A stretch of 38,984 bases of DNA from Kiritimatiellia bacterium. GTDB taxonomy: Bacteria; Verrucomicrobiota; Kiritimatiellia; RFP12; UBA1067. Where the stretch lies: positions 1 to 38,984 of the forward strand of contig JAQUCE010000045.1 of NCBI GenBank assembly GCA_028686345.1, written 5' to 3'. The notes under the pieces are model-generated. The model ran no database searches. It was given only the letters and a program-made list of their open reading frames with translations, and was not told where the DNA came from. Numbering within the stretch: position 1 is the stretch's first letter; the number at the start of each line of letters is the position of its first letter. Both the position numbers and the translations under genes were made by a program. Below, piece by piece: positions 7,698 to 16,692 of this stretch.

Positions 7698-9107
7698 ATG
7701 AATCAGAGAACACAATTGAAAATAGCTGAATTAAAAGTACCCCCTGTTTTGGACCCCGGCTTTACGCCACCAGTGCTCTGGCACCGCGCCTATCAGAGTT
7801 TATGTGATGCAAACGCTGCCAGCCGTGAGCTGGTAATCGCGCTGGGCCGCCCTGATAGCACGGTTTTTACACATTGCATGCAGGTGCTTCCCGCCGCGGA
7901 GGAAAACAGGGCACTTAATTTTAAAGCTGTTGAACGTGTGATCCAGTTTCTGCTGTGGCAGAAGGGGGGAAGTGTGATTTATATTGCCGGCGCGCCTGAG
8001 ATCGGGACGGCGGTCGCTGAGGCCTACTCTAAAACAGGGGCGCGCGCTTTTACCAATGATATGATGAGTCGCTTCTTCCTGGCGCCGCTGGAGGTTAAGA
8101 TCTGTGAGAAAGAGGAGATACCCGAGGCGAATGAAAGCGCGCTTCCTCTGGGACGTCATCTGGAGGGCTGCCGGATTGGCTTTGATCTGGGCGGCAGTGA
8201 CCGTAAATGCGCCGCTGTGGTTGACGGCCAGGTTATCTTCTCCGAAGAGGTTGTCTGGGATCCCTACTTTGAGTCAGACCCTGAATATCATTTTAAGGGC
8301 ATCTGTGATTCGCTGAAGCTCGCTGCCGCCCACCTGCCGCGGGTGGATGCTATTGGAGGGAGCGCGGCCGGCATCTATGTTGACAATGAGCCGCGCGTGG
8401 CCTCGCTTTTCCGCGGTGTTCCGCTGGAGCTGTTTGAGTCGCAGGTGCGGCCGATATTTAAGCGGGTGATGGAGCAGTGGAAGGATATCCCCTTTGTTGT
8501 GATCAACGATGGCGAGGTCACCGCCCTGGCTGGAGCAATGTCACTGGACGATAGTCCTGTGCTCGGCATTGCCATGGGCACCAGCCAGGCGGGCGGCTAC
8601 TGCGCTCCCAATGGCGGGATTACCCCCTGGTTGAATGAACTCGCCTTCGCACCGGTTGATTATCGCGCTGATGCGCCGGTTGACGAGTGGTCAGGGGATG
8701 GTGGCTGCGGTGTGCAGTACTTCTCTCAACAGGCGGTGGCCCGCCTGATTCCCGCTGCCGGCATTAACCTGCCTGAAGAGGAGATGTCCTTCCCTGAGCA
8801 GCTTGAGTTTGTGCAGGAGCTGATGGAAAATAATGATCAGCGCGCAGCTAAAATTTATGAGACACTGGGTGTCTATTTTGGCTACTCCCTGGCATGGTAC
8901 GCCGAGTTCTACGAGATCAAGCACATGCTGCTGCTCGGACGAGTGACCTCCGGTCCTGGCGGTGATCTGATGATCAGTGTTGCCAATGATGTGCTGACCA
9001 AAGAGTTCCCGCAGCTGCGGGAGCAGATTACGATCTCGATGCCAGATGAAAAACTGAAACGCCATGGACAGGCCATCGCCGCCGCGAGCCTGCCAGTCAT
9101 AGGGTGA
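7698..9107 (+). CDS. ROK-family / sugar-kinase-fold protein with a long N-terminal extension
   Basis: The 469-residue protein has a hexokinase/actin-type ATPase core starting only at residue about 158. GFDLGGSDRKCAAV (161-174) is the phosphate-1 loop, FVVINDGEVTALAGA is the region holding the likely catalytic Asp, GIAMGTSQAGGY is the phosphate-2 loop, and LLLGRVTSGPGG is the adenosine-binding segment near the C-terminus. Typical ROK kinases have 300-400 residues; the first 155 here are an extension of unknown role, without a recognisable helix-turn-helix. AAAAGG (7686-7691) precedes the ATG. It lies 74 nt behind kbl in the same direction and may be co-transcribed. The substrate is unknown; it could be a sugar kinase or a non-catalytic relative. 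Confidence 0.75.
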   Translation: MNQRTQLKIAELKVPPVLDPGFTPPVLWHRAYQSLCDANAASRELVIALGRPDSTVFTHCMQVLPAAEENRALNFKAVERVIQFLLWQKGGSVIYIAGAPEIGTAVAEAYSKTGARAFTNDMMSRFFLAPLEVKICEKEEIPEANESALPLGRHLEGCRIGFDLGGSDRKCAAVVDGQVIFSEEVVWDPYFESDPEYHFKGICDSLKLAAAHLPRVDAIGGSAAGIYVDNEPRVASLFRGVPLELFESQVRPIFKRVMEQWKDIPFVVINDGEVTALAGAMSLDDSPVLGIAMGTSQAGGYCAPNGGITPWLNELAFAPVDYRADAPVDEWSGDGGCGVQYFSQQAVARLIPAAGINLPEEEMSFPEQLEFVQELMENNDQRAAKIYETLGVYFGYSLAWYAEFYEIKHMLLLGRVTSGPGGDLMISVANDVLTKEFPQLREQITISMPDEKLKRHGQAIAAASLPVIG

Positions 9108-9116
9108 TGCGCATCT

Positions 9117-9144
9117 GTCATAGCTCCGCGCGCGGAGCTATGAC
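9117..9144. terminator. perfect 28-bp palindrome after the ROK gene
   Basis: GTCATAGCTCCGCG (9117-9130) is followed at once by its exact reverse complement (9131-9144). It lies 10 nt after the stop codon of the ROK-type gene. There is no T-tract, so it could be a strong RNA hairpin that ends or protects the transcript, or a protein-binding palindrome. Confidence 0.45.
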
Positions 9145-9180
9145 GGCAAACAACGCATGGTTCAGAGTAGCAGCACAGGG

Positions 9181-9298
9181 ACTTTCACGGACGTTCAGGG
9201 ACGAGCACGGACCTTCACGGATCAAAAACGTAGATGCTTCGTCGATCGTCCGTGTACGTCCGTGTTCGTCCGTGTTCGTCCGTGATTGTCCGTGAGCC
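9181..9298. repeat. inverted clusters of 10-bp GTCCGTG repeats in front of dnaB
   Basis: The right arm (9248-9297) has five direct 10-bp units: GTCCGTGTAC, GTCCGTGTTC twice, GTCCGTGATT and GTCCGTGAGC. The left arm (about 9183-9222) carries four units of the complementary core at the same 10-nt spacing (CACGGAC, CAGGGAC, CACGGAC, CACGGAT). The arms can fold on each other around a loop of about 25 nt centred on AAAAACGTAGATG. The cluster ends about 50 nt before the dnaB start codon. Confidence 0.65.
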
Positions 9299-9347
9299 TG
9301 TGAAAGTTTCTTAAATTAGACGATTGGTTTTAACAGAGTGGTCTTAA

Positions 9348-10793
9348 ATGAGTGGAAATGTTGTGAAGAGTAAAGCGGTGCTGCGTGCGCCGCCAAGCAG
9401 TATAGAGGCTGAGCGGGGGGTTCTGGGCTCGATCCTTTTGGATAGCCATCGGGTTATGGATATCTGTGAAGAAAATCATGTGGTTGCGGAAACTTTTTAT
9501 GACAACCGCAATCAGATGATCTACGAAACCCTGCGCGGGATGGCGCATAATTCGCAGACAATTGATACTTTGACGCTCTGCGAGCAGCTCAGGAGCTTGA
9601 AGAAGCTGGAAAACGCGGGCGGTGTCGGCTATATTCAGGCGCTGATTGACCAGACACCCACAGCGGCCCACTCCGAGTATTACATCAATATTATCCGTGA
9701 AAAGCACCTGCTGCGCACAATCATTGCCTATGCGCGCCAGGCTGAGGCCAGCTGCTACAATGATGCGGTCGGCGCTGATTTATTGCTGGGTGAGATTGAG
9801 CAGAAGTTTTTGAGCATCTCTGATAAACAGGGGGGCACTGGTCTGACATGGACGCAGGCCATTAACAACACTATCGCGCACATCGACCGCCTTTTCTCGC
9901 TCGGTGCCGGAGCGGTTGCAGGTCTTCCAACCGGCCTGGCCAACCTTGATCGCAAGCTCAAGGGGCTGCGTAACGGCGAGATGATCGTGCTGGCAGCCCG
10001 TCCCTCAATGGGCAAAACATCGCTGGCCATGAACATTGCGGAGTGTGTCGCCCTGGGACGTAATATTTACGGGCAGCCGATGAAGGGCGATCACAACCGC
10101 AAGCGTGCGGTGGGCATTTTTTCATTAGAGATGAACACCGAGTCGCTGGCCATGCGTATGCTCTGCGGCATGTCCGGGGTGCCTGCCTTTCAGATTGATC
10201 AGGGAATCCTGAACCCCAAAAAGGTGAACATGAAGCTGTCGCGCGGTGCGAACGATCTCAAAAACGCGCCGATCTATGTTGACGATACCGGCGGACTGGA
10301 TGTTATGGATATGCGTGCACGGGCCCGCCGCATGAAGAAACGCTATGATATTGAGTTGGTTGTGATCGACTATCTGCAGCTCTGTAATTACCGCGAGTTC
10401 TCCAAGCAGGGGCGCCAGATCGAGACCTCGCAGATCTCCGGCCAGATCAAGTCCATGGCCAAGGAGTTGAATCTGCCGGTGATTGTGCTCAGTCAGCTGA
10501 GCCGCGCCCCTGAGCAGCGCGGTGATAAAAGCAATAAGCCGAAGCTCTCGGATCTGCGCGACTCAGGCGCCATTGAACAGGATGCCGACGTGGTGCTGCT
10601 GCTGCGCAGGCCATGTAAAGCACCGAAGGACGACGAGTTTGATGATAAGCGTCTCGCGATTGTGGATGTGGCCAAGCATCGTAATGGCCCGACCGGTGAG
10701 GTGCGCCTTGATTTTGATGACACTCTGACGCGTTTCGGTGACCGAGCCGACACACACAGCGAAACCAGTGGATTTGGAAATGTTGAGGAGTGA
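9348..10793 (+). CDS. dnaB: replicative DNA helicase DnaB
   Basis: The 481-residue hexameric 5'-3' helicase unwinds DNA at the fork. Residues about 15-120 are the DnaB N-terminal domain (SSIEAERGVLGSILLDS is typical). The RecA-like C-terminal domain carries Walker A ARPSMGKT (217-224), the following FSLEM block (258-262), the Walker B-type strand ELVVIDYLQL, VLSQLSRAPEQR, and LRDSGAIEQDADVVLLLRR. Between Walker A and FSLEM an extra segment of roughly a dozen residues (GRNIYGQPMKGDHNRKR, 237-253) lengthens a loop that is short in E. coli DnaB. No intein is present. The ATG at 9348 has only a weak ribosome-binding site. A strong hairpin follows the stop codon. Confidence 0.96.
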   Translation: MSGNVVKSKAVLRAPPSSIEAERGVLGSILLDSHRVMDICEENHVVAETFYDNRNQMIYETLRGMAHNSQTIDTLTLCEQLRSLKKLENAGGVGYIQALIDQTPTAAHSEYYINIIREKHLLRTIIAYARQAEASCYNDAVGADLLLGEIEQKFLSISDKQGGTGLTWTQAINNTIAHIDRLFSLGAGAVAGLPTGLANLDRKLKGLRNGEMIVLAARPSMGKTSLAMNIAECVALGRNIYGQPMKGDHNRKRAVGIFSLEMNTESLAMRMLCGMSGVPAFQIDQGILNPKKVNMKLSRGANDLKNAPIYVDDTGGLDVMDMRARARRMKKRYDIELVVIDYLQLCNYREFSKQGRQIETSQISGQIKSMAKELNLPVIVLSQLSRAPEQRGDKSNKPKLSDLRDSGAIEQDADVVLLLRRPCKAPKDDEFDDKRLAIVDVAKHRNGPTGEVRLDFDDTLTRFGDRADTHSETSGFGNVEE

Positions 10794-10839
10794 TCTAGCA
10801 GTTTATCGGAGTTCAAAGAGCTCCGATAAATTGCTAGAT
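10793..10839. terminator. long hairpin terminator after dnaB
   Basis: ATCTAGCAGTTTATCGGAG (10793-10811) pairs with the segment 10821-10839 with one G-T wobble, giving a 19-bp stem around the 9-nt loop TTCAAAGAG. It overlaps the last base of the dnaB stop codon. There is no T-run behind it, so it may be a factor-independent terminator of low canonical quality or a 3'-end stabiliser. Confidence 0.6.
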
Positions 10840-10840
10840 A

Positions 10841-10869
10841 TTGATTGCAGCTCAACCGTAGTATAAAAT
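10841..10869 (+). promoter_or_regulatory. candidate promoter of the secreted hydrolase gene
   Basis: TTGATT (10841-10846) and TAAAAT (10864-10869) are separated by 17 bp, directly behind the dnaB terminator hairpin and 22 nt before the start codon of the next gene. Confidence 0.4.
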
Positions 10870-10891
10870 TGCATCATATAGAGGAAAAACG

Positions 10892-12094
10892 TTGAACACC
10901 AGTATATCACAGATCATCAGTGTTTTATGCGCGCTGACCATGACAGCAACTACGGCGCAGGGTGGCAACGGGGCAAAAGCGCAGCCAGTTGCGACCGCGC
11001 TGTCGCGGGCGGAATCTGCGGCGATGTTGAAAGGTCTGTGGGACGCGCATGTCAAAACCATGCTGCCAGCGGTGCGCGATGAGTGGGAGCGTAAGGTTGT
11101 ACAGGGCGATGGCCACAGTATGAAATTCGAATACCGGATTTACGGGGTGAAGCCCAAACAGGGGTGGGATTTGTATCTCTCGTTTCACGGCGGGGGCAGT
11201 ACAACAGCGCAGGTCAACGACTCCCAGTGGAAAAATCAAATCCAGCTCTATACACCGAAGCAGGGGATCTATGTGGCGCCCCGCGCACCGACCGACAGCT
11301 GGAACATGTGGCACCAGGAGCATATTGATGGGTTGCTGGCGCGGCTGATCGAGGGGGCGGTGATACATATGGGAGCCAACCCTGAACGGGTCTATATCAT
11401 GGGCTACTCAGCCGGCGGAGATGGGGTCTATCAGCTGGCACCCCGAATTGCCGACCGTCTGGCCGCCGCGGCTATGATGGCCGGTCACCCCAATGAAACC
11501 TCGCCGCTGGGTCTGCGTAATATTGGATTTGCCATCCATGTCGGCGAGCTGGACAGTGGCTACAACCGCAACCAGGTCGCTGCCGAGTGGGCGCAAAAGC
11601 TGGCAGTGCTGCATGCCGCTGATCCAGCTGGGTATCGGCACGTGGTTAAATTACACAAAGGGCTGGGGCATTGGATGAATCGTGAGGATGCTGTTGCTTT
11701 AGAATGGATGGCGCAGTTCACCAGAGAGCCCTGCCCGCAAAAGGTGGTGTGGAAGCAGGACGATGTGACTCACACGCAGTTTTACTGGCTGTCCGTGTCA
11801 GCCGAAGAGACCAGGGCCGGCACGGAAATTACCGCCGAGCGCAAAGGACAAACCATTCTTCTTTCGAATATCACCGGCATTGAGGAGATAACTATTCTGC
11901 TGAGCGACAGCATGCTGGATTTGGATCAACCCATCAAGGTCCAGTGGCAGGACCAGACTCTGTTCCACGGGGTAGTTCCCAGAACACGTGCCACCTTGCT
12001 GCGCACGTTGAACAACAAGCATGATCCGCGGCTCTGTTTCGCAGCCGAGGTCACGGTGGAAATTAAAGGTAACTGCACAATGAAGCGTGGATAA
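10892..12094 (+). CDS. secreted alpha/beta-hydrolase (esterase-like)
   Basis: The 400-residue product begins with a signal peptide (IISVLCALTMTATTAQG, residues about 8-24). The hydrolase core shows the oxyanion-type HGGG at 99-102, the nucleophile elbow GYSAGG with Ser173, GELDSGYNRN with a likely acid near Asp221, and GLGHWM with His260 as the probable catalytic base. This layout resembles secreted esterase/PHB-depolymerase-like proteins. A C-terminal domain of about 110 residues (EPCPQKVVWKQ onward) is mostly beta and probably accessory. The start is TTG at 10892, supported by GAGGAAAA at 10881-10888; no better ATG exists before the signal peptide. It acts in the periplasm or outside the cell on an unknown ester. 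Confidence 0.8.
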   Translation: MNTSISQIISVLCALTMTATTAQGGNGAKAQPVATALSRAESAAMLKGLWDAHVKTMLPAVRDEWERKVVQGDGHSMKFEYRIYGVKPKQGWDLYLSFHGGGSTTAQVNDSQWKNQIQLYTPKQGIYVAPRAPTDSWNMWHQEHIDGLLARLIEGAVIHMGANPERVYIMGYSAGGDGVYQLAPRIADRLAAAAMMAGHPNETSPLGLRNIGFAIHVGELDSGYNRNQVAAEWAQKLAVLHAADPAGYRHVVKLHKGLGHWMNREDAVALEWMAQFTREPCPQKVVWKQDDVTHTQFYWLSVSAEETRAGTEITAERKGQTILLSNITGIEEITILLSDSMLDLDQPIKVQWQDQTLFHGVVPRTRATLLRTLNNKHDPRLCFAAEVTVEIKGNCTMKRG

Positions 12095-12134
12095 CAAACA
12101 GCAAGCTGTGTAAGTTTGATGAGGAATTTTTATT

Positions 12135-13133
12135 TTGAATATACCGGGCTCTTCAGCTGATATTTTTTATCTGGCGCCGCTGCGCGGGGTCACTGTGCGC
12201 GTTTACCGCAATCAGTTAGCGCGTTTTTTTGCAGTACCGGATATGGCGGTGGCCCCCTTTGTCCCCTCTGTGGCAGGTGCTAAGGTCAAACCTGGTCTGC
12301 TCTCTGATATCGACACAGCCTTGGAGCACTCTCTGCCGCTGGTGCCGCAGATCATTGGAAAAGATGCGGATCAGCTGCGGGTGATGTTGCGGGCCTTCAA
12401 AGATCTCGGCTATGCTCGCGCTGATTTGAATGCCGGCTGCCCCTGGCCCTTTGTGGCTAAAAAGGGGCGCGGCAGCGGATTGCTGCGGGATGCCGACAAC
12501 CTGGCCCGCTTGCTCGAAGCCGGGTGCGAGGAGCTGCCCGGAGGATTTTCGATCAAGGTGCGGCTGGGATTGAAAACCCCTGATTTGCTGCTGGAGCGGA
12601 TGGCGATTCTCAATCGCTTTCCATTGAGGGAGGTTGTTATTCACGCCCGCACGGCCCGGCAGATGTATGAGGGCGAGGTGCGGCTGGATGACTTTGCCCT
12701 TGCAGCCGCAGCCTGCCAACATCCAGTGGTGTATAATGGCGACATCTGCTCAGTCAATGATTTCAACTACTTGAAGGGGCGTTTCCCGCAGATAAACCGC
12801 TGGATGATCGGTCGCGGTCTGGCGGTTGACCCGTTTCTAATGGAGTCGATCCGCGCGGGCAAAACAGCGGAGCGTGACAGTGAAAGGCTGAGGTTGTTTC
12901 TGTGCTCCTATCTGGATGCCTGTCGGAAAGAGCTCTCGGGCGACAATCCGGTGATGGGGCGGATGAAGGAGCTTTGGAGCTATCAGCAGGCTGGACTGGT
13001 ACAGGGTAGGCGTATCTGGGACGCAATCAAAATCTGCCGCACAGTCGAGGAGTATTGCCGGGTGGTTGACAGTGCTTTCAGGCATCCGCCGCGCTTCAAG
13101 GACGATCTGAGTCGGCTCGCTGGATATTTCTAA
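12135..13133 (+). CDS. dus: tRNA-dihydrouridine synthase
   Basis: This 332-residue FMN/NADPH enzyme reduces uridine to dihydrouridine in tRNA. FYLAPLRGVT (11-20) is the N-terminal FMN-binding strand, DLNAGCPWP (98-106) carries the catalytic Cys102, SIKVRLG (139-145) holds the conserved Lys141, VIHARTARQMYEG (168-180) the active-site His, VVYNGDI and WMIGRGLAVDP the phosphate-binding loops. The family is confident; the subtype (A, B or C-like) is not. The start is TTG at 12135 with GAGGAA at 12121-12126. An intrinsic terminator overlaps the end of the gene. Confidence 0.93.
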   Translation: MNIPGSSADIFYLAPLRGVTVRVYRNQLARFFAVPDMAVAPFVPSVAGAKVKPGLLSDIDTALEHSLPLVPQIIGKDADQLRVMLRAFKDLGYARADLNAGCPWPFVAKKGRGSGLLRDADNLARLLEAGCEELPGGFSIKVRLGLKTPDLLLERMAILNRFPLREVVIHARTARQMYEGEVRLDDFALAAAACQHPVVYNGDICSVNDFNYLKGRFPQINRWMIGRGLAVDPFLMESIRAGKTAERDSERLRLFLCSYLDACRKELSGDNPVMGRMKELWSYQQAGLVQGRRIWDAIKICRTVEEYCRVVDSAFRHPPRFKDDLSRLAGYF

Positions 13134-13150
13134 ACCAGCGGTTTTTTTTT
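13118..13150 (+). terminator. intrinsic terminator of the dus gene
   Basis: CGCTGG (13118-13123) pairs with CCAGCG (13135-13140) across an 11-nt loop and is followed by G plus nine T (13141-13150). The stem begins inside the last codons of the gene and the stop codon lies in the loop. Confidence 0.8.
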
Positions 13151-13193
13151 ATTTGCAAAGTTCTGCATAATATAGTCTTTAAAGTTGTTGAGT

Positions 13194-13283
13194 GCCTCAA
13201 GCTTCCAGCTTGAATGAAGATGCTTGCATTACTCCATTATCACTTTTACAGTAACTTCTCAATAACCCGCTTTGGAGCAGGCT
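13194..13283 (-). repeat. dispersed repeat family B, copy 2 (inverted)
   Basis: Read on the minus strand, this begins with the same left block as copy 1 (GCTCCAAAGCGGGTTATTGA), continues through GTGATAATGGAGTA and ATGCAAGCATCTT, and ends with TTCAAGCTGGAAGCTTGAGG as in copy 3. It lacks the GCTTGCAGAAAATATTT segment found in copy 3. It lies between the dus terminator and the surface-protein pseudogene. Confidence 0.75.
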
Positions 13284-13365
13284 CAGACTTGTACAGCAAC
13301 ATACACAAAGGAGACAGAGGTTAAGTGCGCGAAACACACAGTTATCAAATAAAAAATCTTGTTGC

Positions 13366-14022
13366 ATGGCTGCTGCAGGCTTGGCCTTGGAGTTAAATCG
13401 TCTTGTCCGCTGGCTGACCAACGGCTTTTGTGTTTGTGCCGCAGTCATGCTTGCAGCGGCAGCTGTGCGCGCCGCTGTCCCGACAGGCATGGGTGGTTGT
13501 CAGCTCTGGCTCAAAGCGGACACCGGAGTTCTGACCAGCACCGCAGGCGGTGTCACCAACTGGCTGGACCAATCAGGGATGGGGCGCAACGCAACTCAAG
13601 CCACAGCAGCTAAACAGCCGACAGTTCAGGCCAACGCTTTGAACAACCTCCCAGCCATACGTTTTGACGGCACTGATGATTTGCTTGGCTATGATGGAAG
13701 TTTTTTTGCAGGCAGTGCCTACACCATCTTTGTGGTGGAGGGGCGTCGCAGCAATAAAAATGCTAATTACATCCTCCGAGGCACAACCAGTGCAAACAAT
13801 AACAACTTGATTGTCGGTTACCGCGAAAATAATCAATTTACCCACGCTCAGTTTGCGAATGATTATAATATGGCAGTTGCGGGGTACACCTCTCAGGAGT
13901 TTGTGGTGTACGCGCTGGATTGCGGGGATGCCAAGCACACCTGGCGCAATGGAACGCTCTTAGGCAGCAACGCTGAAGCGACGTCACCAACAATGCGCAG
14001 CAGAGTGCCGCCTCCCTCATGA
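13366..14022 (+). pseudogene. surface-protein pseudogene, N-terminal fragment
   Basis: This 218-codon fragment has a hydrophobic export segment (GFCVCAAVMLAAAAVRAA, residues about 24-41), followed by PTGMGGCQLWLKADTGV, WLDQSG and IRFDGTDDLL. That pattern is typical of the lectin/LamG-like head of very large PVC surface proteins. The frame is lost after TWRNGTLLGSNAE, where the next domain continues in another frame. A GTG at 13325 has the better ribosome-binding site (AAAGGAG at 13307-13313), but its frame closes after 23 codons. This suggests a further shift near the 5' end. Confidence 0.65.
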
Positions 14023-14753
14023 TCAGAGCCGGGGCGGTTACCTTCGAAGGTTCCGGCACTGTGGAAGCGGATGAAATCATCATCGACGGTGGCGCCACTC
14101 TCAGCGGCGCAGGCGATCGCTACCTGAAAAGCGGGGTCACGCCCATAACAGTTGACGGAACGCTGAACTACACCGGGCTGCAGGATGGCACGCGCACGGT
14201 CACACTTGACGGTGGTTCAGGTCTGATTTTTCTGGGCGCTAATCTGACTGCCAGTGTCGGCACCCCGGCGTTTACCGGCAGCATGAGCGGCAGCGGCGGA
14301 TTGACCAAGGTCGGCGCAGGACAGTTGCGTGTCAACAACTCCTTCACCGGTCCAGCGAGTGTCTATGCTGGATACCTTGCTCTGGATAACATCGTTAGTG
14401 GTGGTTTGTCTGTCGCGGCTGATGCGGGGGTGGCCTTTGTGCAGCCGTCAGATCTCGTAAGTGTCTTGAACGCGCCCTCCTCCACCTTCCAAAGCAATGC
14501 GCTCGCAGGGCTTTACGTTGAGGATACTCTGACCAACCCCAATCTAACAGGAGTTGACTTTGATGATCTGCGCTTCTTGAAAATGGGCCCAGGCCGCCTG
14601 ACCCTCAGCCAGCCCGCTGTACTGGCGAATCTCACCAGCGGCGTGGTTGTGGCAGAGGGCCAGCTGCAATACAGTGTGGCCAACGCGGTTGCCGCCGGGA
14701 TGCCGATTAAGGTTGATCAATCCAACCTGGCAACAGGTCTTTGTCCGCCTTGA
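14019..14753 (+). pseudogene. surface-protein pseudogene, central fragment with autotransporter-type strand repeat
   Basis: This 244-codon open frame is shifted relative to the first fragment, and the homologous-looking sequence begins slightly upstream (DVTNNAQQSAASL). It reads as Gly/Thr/Ser-rich right-handed beta-helix. GSGGLTKVGAGQLRVNNSF matches the passenger-associated transport repeat (autotransporter-associated beta-strand repeat). There is no start signal of its own. The frame ends at TGA 14751-14753 in VDQSNLATGLCPP, while the same protein continues in the next frame, consistent with a 1-nt indel near 14737. Confidence 0.65.
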
Positions 14754-15870
14754 TCTGGCAGGCAGCGCGGATCAGCGCGTTGGCAGTTTGATCTCCAGCG
14801 GCAATGCGGCACGCGGACGCGCGGTGATCAACTCCACTGCGGCCACAACCAGCACCCTGACCCTCAACACGCTCGGGTCAGGGAGCTTTGAAGGGGTGAT
14901 CGGCGCGAGCGGGCCTTGCGCCTCGCCAGGTGCCATCAACCTGATTAAAGAGGGGGGCGGAGCGCAGATCTTTAAGCAAGGTCAAATCTTTGTTTGGAAC
15001 AACAATGTCCCTGGCACCAACATGGTGAATGCTAACGTCACTGTCAATGCGGGTGCCATCGGCTTCTCCGGTATTGATGTGCTTGGCAGCGCCTATGCGG
15101 TGACCATTAGCGCGAATGGCGCGTTGATCGCTCCTGATAAAGCCACCTTGGATGCGCTGCGTGCTGACAATCGTTTCACGGTTGATACCGTAGCCGCCCT
15201 AGGGTTGTATGACAACTGGGATCTGAGTGCCGCTGACCCAAACCGCATGTTCTACTACAGCGGGGGGGTGACACTCACAAGCGACAACACCGCCGCGCTG
15301 CCGAACGGCTTGATTCTGGCGGCTGGCGATATGCGCGTCGGTGTTGACGGAGCGGCTGGCGATGCGGTCTTCGGCCCAGTTGACAAACCCTTGATCCTCA
15401 ATGGAACTTCAATCAAAAACAGCAATAACGATCCTGTGCTATCCGCCAACCGGACGATGACACTCAATGCGGGTGGTGTGGCATTCACGGCTGGCTGGAA
15501 TAAAACGCTGACTGTTCTGTCGAAGCTGACAGGTGGCGGCGCACTGACCTCGGCGATTGTCGACGTTCATCGCAGCGCAACCCTGGCGGTGGGTCATGAC
15601 AATGCCTTTGGCGGAGCCGCCTCCACAACTCGACTCTCTGCCGGTATTGATAACTCGACCCTAGGTCAGCAGGCGCGGATTGAGATTCCGGCGGGCGTTG
15701 ATGTGGCTGTGCGGCAATTCGCGATCAACGGTGTTTCCAAGTCAGCAGGGAGCTGGGGCGCGACTGGCAGCAATGCTGATAACGTCAATGATGCCATCTT
15801 CACGGGTGCGGGTATCCTGACAGTGCTTGAAACCGGCCCTGCATACGGCACGCTCCTTCAAGTGCGCTAA
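14737..15870 (+). pseudogene. surface-protein pseudogene, C-terminal fragment
   Basis: Sequence picks up as FVRLDLAGSADQRVGSLISS in the frame after the indel and runs to TAA at 15868-15870. It is beta-helix-like with further passenger-type repeats (GSGSFEGVIG, GAINLIKEGGG, LTGGGALTS) and ends with DAIFTGAGILTVLE, a common last strand of these proteins. No outer-membrane barrel and no PEP-CTERM-like or other sorting tail follows. The in-frame residues before 14737 do not look like real protein. Together the three fragments form one gene of about 2.5 kb that is no longer translatable. Confidence 0.65.
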
Positions 15871-16286
15871 GTTTTTTCGGTTCACATATCACCCGGCTGG
15901 CGCGTCCCTAAAGCAGCTGGTCGGGCAGCCAAAAGAGTTTGTGTGATGTGCGGAAGATTTTCACCACTACAAAAGTTCAGACCACTGGACATAGACGTGA
16001 AAAACTTAGTGTTTTTTGCCTTATTTTCTGAACAATAGTTCGTTTTATATTTGCACTTTACGCGCGCGTGTTGCGTGGTTAGTGCCCACTATGAATGAAG
16101 ACTAAAAGCTTAGTTTGTTTTCCTGTACTTTTTTTTAACCACGAAAATCACGAAAAGCACGAAAGAGGTGCGTAGCTGATTTTTAACCACAAAGGGCCTA
16201 GCGCAGCATAGCCACAACCAATTTTTTGCCCGCGAATCTCCGCGAATATTGCGCTTTAATTTTTTTTCTACTGCGTAGAGTCGTTA
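15871..16286. other. AT-rich intergenic region with no recognisable gene
   Basis: It holds several T-runs, the phrase AACCACGAAAATCACGAAAA (16138-16157) with its GCACGAAAG continuation, and a CCGCGAATCTCCGCGAATA tandem near 16231. Short reiterated phrases of this kind are frequent in intergenic DNA of this bacterial group. No convincing promoter, RNA gene or open frame was found. Confidence 0.4.
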
Positions 16287-16526
16287 ATGGATCGCGCATC
16301 GAAAGAACAATTGCAGTACCTGGGATCACCCTTCCACAACGGAAAGCCAGAGGTTGGCGATTCGTACGGGCGGCAGGAAAACCATAACTTGTTTAGCCTG
16401 TGGCGAGGGAAGTCGGAGCGGCGCATACGAACTATGAAGCGGGGTAATGCCTGCGGAGTAAAGGCGCTGTGCCGTTATCATGTTTACAGAACGAAATGGA
16501 AATCCGCTTTAACGCAGTGGTACTAA
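16287..16526 (+). CDS. doubtful 79-codon open frame
   Basis: ATG at 16287 opens a 79-residue frame rich in Lys, Arg, Gly and Ser. There is no ribosome-binding site, signal peptide or domain I recognise. It lies between an AT-rich spacer and a tandem repeat in a stretch without other genes. It could be a fragment of a mobile element or chance. Confidence 0.15.
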   Translation: MDRASKEQLQYLGSPFHNGKPEVGDSYGRQENHNLFSLWRGKSERRIRTMKRGNACGVKALCRYHVYRTKWKSALTQWY

Positions 16527-16582
16527 TATAGGGGGTAACCGCACATGCGGTTTCAAACCGAAAATCACGCGCATTTGCAGTT

Positions 16583-16640
16583 TTCGACTGCCTTCGACTG
16601 CCTTCGACTGCCTTCGATTTTCTCGACTGCTTCGACTGCC
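16583..16640. repeat. 10-bp TTCGACTGCC tandem repeat
   Basis: TTCGACTGCC occurs three times in tandem from 16583, followed by a diverged TTCGATTTTC and two further partial units ending at 16640. The core TCGACTGC is the same as in the 9-bp array at 18408-18590. It lies about 50 bp before the promoter of the cluster. Confidence 0.65.
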
Positions 16641-16692
16641 GGCGACCCCCTCCGGTTCCCTCAACTTGCTGCGAATATTTTGCTGTCATGGG

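Noticed and set aside
9117..9144. Recombinase or attachment site at the 28-bp palindrome
   Set aside because: There is no second copy, no recombinase next to it and no sign of an inserted segment; a transcript-end hairpin is simpler.
10489..10855. Antisense frames over the 3' end of dnaB
   Set aside because: DnaB motifs are intact on the + strand and the antisense translations show nothing recognisable.
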